A stretch of DNA of 15,369 bases. Origin: Verrucomicrobiales bacterium. Lineage in GTDB: Bacteria; Verrucomicrobiota; Verrucomicrobiia; Limisphaerales; UBA1096. The position numbers and the translations under genes are program-made. The DNA is taken from the NCBI GenBank assembly GCA_028817635.1, contig JAPPPH010000385.1:1-15369 (forward strand). Direction: 5' to 3'. The notes under the pieces were generated by a model. The model searched no databases. It saw only the letters and a list, made by a program, of their open reading frames with translations, and was not told the origin of the DNA. Below are positions 13,806 through 15,369 of this stretch, piece by piece (position 1 is the stretch's first letter; the number at the start of each line of letters is the position of its first letter).

Positions 13806-14726
13806 ATGCTGACCGATCTCCGCATCAAGAACCTCGCCCTTGTCGACGACCTGACGATCCAGTTCGGGCCGGGCTACAACGCCGTCACCGGCGAAACCGG
13901 AGCGGGCAAGTCGATCGTCATCGGTGCCCTTGGCCTCGTTCTGGGCGAGCGTGCCGACAGGACACTCCTTCGAGATGGTAGTGAACAGTGCTCGGTTGAG
14001 GCAATCATTGACGTCACTTCGTTGGGCGATGATTTCCACGCGCATCTGGAGGAGAGTGGCGTTGAACCCTGTGAGGAAGACCAACTTCTGCTCAAGCGCA
14101 CCTTCAGCGGCACCGGAAGCAACCGGCAATTTGTTAACGGTTCGCCGACATCCCTGACTGTTTTGGCATCCGTAGGCGAGTGGCTGGTTGATATTCACGG
14201 GCCACACGACCACCAGTCGCTGCTCAAGTCCGTTCGCCAACTGGAGATTCTCGATGCCTACGGAGATCTCGCTCAACAACGCCGAGCATTCGCCAACAAG
14301 GTTGATGAACGCGCCTCTCTGATCGCAGAGAAAACCAGCCTGATCGTTGACGAAGACGCTTATGAGCGGGAGTTGGATCTTTTGCGTTTTCAGGTCAACG
14401 AAATCGAGGCAGCCCAGTTGCAACCGGATGAGGAGGAAGGGCTGGAGCAATCGTATCAACGCGCAACCAACTCAGCCCGCTTGGCCGAGTTGGCCGGTGA
14501 AGCCAAGCTACTGATCAACGGGGCGGAACCAAGCGCCGAGGACTTGATCAATAACGCCGGGAGGTCGCTTCAACAGATGGCGGATCTGGATGAAGGGGCA
14601 GGTGTATTGCTGGATCAACAGTCACAACTTCGCGAGCAGTTTTCGGAACTGGCAACTGCGGTTGAAGATTATGCCGAACGACTCAACCTCGACCCGGAAC
14701 AACTCCGATTGATCGAGGAGCGATAA
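13806..14726 (+). CDS. recN: DNA repair protein RecN, N-terminal part ended by in-frame TAA
   Basis: 306 residues. The N-terminus MLTDLRIKNLALVDDLTIQF and the Walker A motif GETGAGKS at about 27-34 identify RecN, the SMC-like ATPase that acts at double-strand breaks. The region QFVNGSPTSL, the DIHGPHDHQSLL motif near 134-145 and the start of the coiled coil (LDLLRFQVNEIEAAQL) follow. The frame ends at TAA 14724-14726 after LRLIEER, in the middle of the coiled coil. The same frame continues directly with NIVHSLKRKYGGS, which is the normal next RecN segment (ERL-x5-LKRKYG), so TAA replaces a Leu codon. As it stands the product lacks Walker B and the signature motif and could not be an ATPase. 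It is divergent from the MBL-fold gene, 17 bases away. Confidence 0.92.
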   Translation: MLTDLRIKNLALVDDLTIQFGPGYNAVTGETGAGKSIVIGALGLVLGERADRTLLRDGSEQCSVEAIIDVTSLGDDFHAHLEESGVEPCEEDQLLLKRTFSGTGSNRQFVNGSPTSLTVLASVGEWLVDIHGPHDHQSLLKSVRQLEILDAYGDLAQQRRAFANKVDERASLIAEKTSLIVDEDAYERELDLLRFQVNEIEAAQLQPDEEEGLEQSYQRATNSARLAELAGEAKLLINGAEPSAEDLINNAGRSLQQMADLDEGAGVLLDQQSQLREQFSELATAVEDYAERLNLDPEQLRLIEER

Positions 14727-14886
14727 AACATCGTTCATTCGTTAAAGAGAAAATACGGCGGTTCCTTGAGGGAAGTGATTGCCTTCGGCGAGGAGGCGTC
14801 CAGGCGCTTGGCGGAATTGGAAGGCCGCGACGAGGCCTTGGCCAAGCTGAACGGTCAACTGGAACAAATCGACCATACCATCCAAT

Positions 14887-14900
14887 CGCTTGGCCAAGCG
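14887..14900. repeat. Palindrome CGCTTGGCCAAGCG, exact copy
   Basis: Exact 14-mer in the recN coiled-coil coding region, read as S-L-G-Q-A. A decayed 11/14 copy lies nearby at 14835-14848 (L-A-K-L). Confidence 0.95.
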
Positions 14901-15015
14901 CTGAGCGAGGCCCGTAAACAGGTCGCGCCGAAACTCGTTCAGGAAGCCGAGAGGCAATTGAACGACCTCGGATTTCTGCAATCGAGGTTCGATGTTGAAA
15001 TCGTTGACCCAAGAG

Positions 15016-15029
15016 AACTTGGCCAAGCG
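15016..15029. repeat. Palindrome, 12/14 copy
   Basis: AACTTGGCCAAGCG, mismatched only at the first two bases, read as L-G-Q-A in the C-terminal part of recN. Confidence 0.7.
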
Positions 15030-15369
15030 GATGGCGCGTATTCCCGAACCGGGTTCGATCAGATTGAATTCCTATTTGCCCCCAACCCCGGCGAACCGTT
15101 CAAGCCACTCAAGTCAATTGCCTCTTCAGGTGAGATGGCACGTGTGATGTTGGCTCTGAAGACCGTCCTGGCCTCACAAGACAGTATCCCCATCCTCGTT
15201 TTTGACGAGGTGGATGCTAACGTCGGGGGCGAAACAGCGTCCGTCGTTGGAGAGAAAATGATGCAGATTGGAGCCAAGCGGCAGGTGCTTTGCATTACCC
15301 ACTTGGCCCCGGTGGCTGCGGCCGGGACCGCACATTATCTGGTCGAAAAAGAAGAGGAAGCCGGCGTCA

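Larger units (their letters stand above)
14727..15369 (+). pseudogene. recN: RecN C-terminal part downstream of the in-frame stop (cut by window edge)
   Basis: The recN frame stays open for 214 codons after the TAA. It carries the conserved LKRKYGGSLREV, the rest of the coiled coil, the ABC signature region LKSIASSGEMARVMLALK, Walker B PILVFDEVDANVGG and the H-loop ITHLAPVAA. Everything fits RecN with no further break, so only one codon separates it from the N-terminal part. No likely start codon with a ribosome site opens this half. It contains two LGQA stretches from the palindrome (14887-14900 exact, 15016-15029 decayed). Whether this is a true nonsense mutation, recoding or a base-call error cannot be told here. 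Confidence 0.8.

Noticed and set aside
5110..14726. Genetic-code change with TAG or TAA read as sense
   Set aside because: TAG ends the dehydrogenase and rsmD genes, and TAA ends ppdK, mntR, the PpiD-like, rluA-type and TIGR03790 genes, all at normal family lengths. The two stops also replace different amino acids.

Overview
The window is a gene-dense stretch (about 57% GC by eye) from what is most likely a member of the Verrucomicrobiota, perhaps a Limisphaerales/Pedosphaera-type lineage. The inference rests on gene content: a TIGR03790-type secreted protein, a zinc-ribbon Ser/Thr kinase, a Deg9-like HtrA protease, a PpiD-like anchored protein with a C-terminal beta-repeat, and starts without clear Shine-Dalgarno sites. 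No rRNA, tRNA, CRISPR array, phage gene or transposase was seen.

Layout. Bases 1-2331 (minus): a HtrA-like serine protease, coupled by a 4-base ATGA overlap to a paralogue that has lost the whole catalytic triad and runs off the left edge. Bases 2371-5142 (minus): pyruvate phosphate dikinase (ppdK) with an intrinsic terminator behind it and an in-frame amber codon near its N-terminus. Bases 5306-8037 (plus): a Ser/Thr kinase, a MntR/DtxR-type metalloregulator and a zinc-dependent glucose 1-dehydrogenase. Bases 8034-8624 (minus): rsmD. Bases 8758-11564 (plus): a large membrane-anchored PpiD/SurA-like protein and an RluA-family pseudouridine synthase. Bases 11561-13788 (minus): a metallo-beta-lactamase-fold hydrolase coupled by ATGA to a TIGR03790 protein. 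From 13806 (plus): recN, interrupted by an in-frame TAA and cut by the right edge.

The genes form no single pathway. Themes are envelope protein quality control (HtrA pair, PpiD-like protein), central carbon metabolism (PPDK, glucose dehydrogenase), rRNA/RNA modification (RsmD, RluA type) and DNA repair (RecN). Adjacent genes often overlap by exactly four bases: two ATGA start/stop couplings and two convergent pairs whose stop codons share a palindromic tetramer (CTAG, TTAA).

The strongest unexplained signal is a dispersed 14-bp perfect palindrome, CGCTTGGCCAAGCG. There are nine exact copies, three copies with one mismatch and many decayed copies. It sits in several intergenic gaps, in signal-peptide cleavage regions and in tolerant parts of coding sequences, and it is absent from the highly conserved genes. 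It behaves like a HIP-type (highly iterated palindrome) element that grows in 12-bp, frame-preserving steps. Inside genes it is read only as LGQA or RLAKR, never in the Trp-Pro frame. The second notable signal is a pair of single-codon nonsense changes in otherwise intact housekeeping genes (ppdK Tyr to TAG, recN Leu to TAA).
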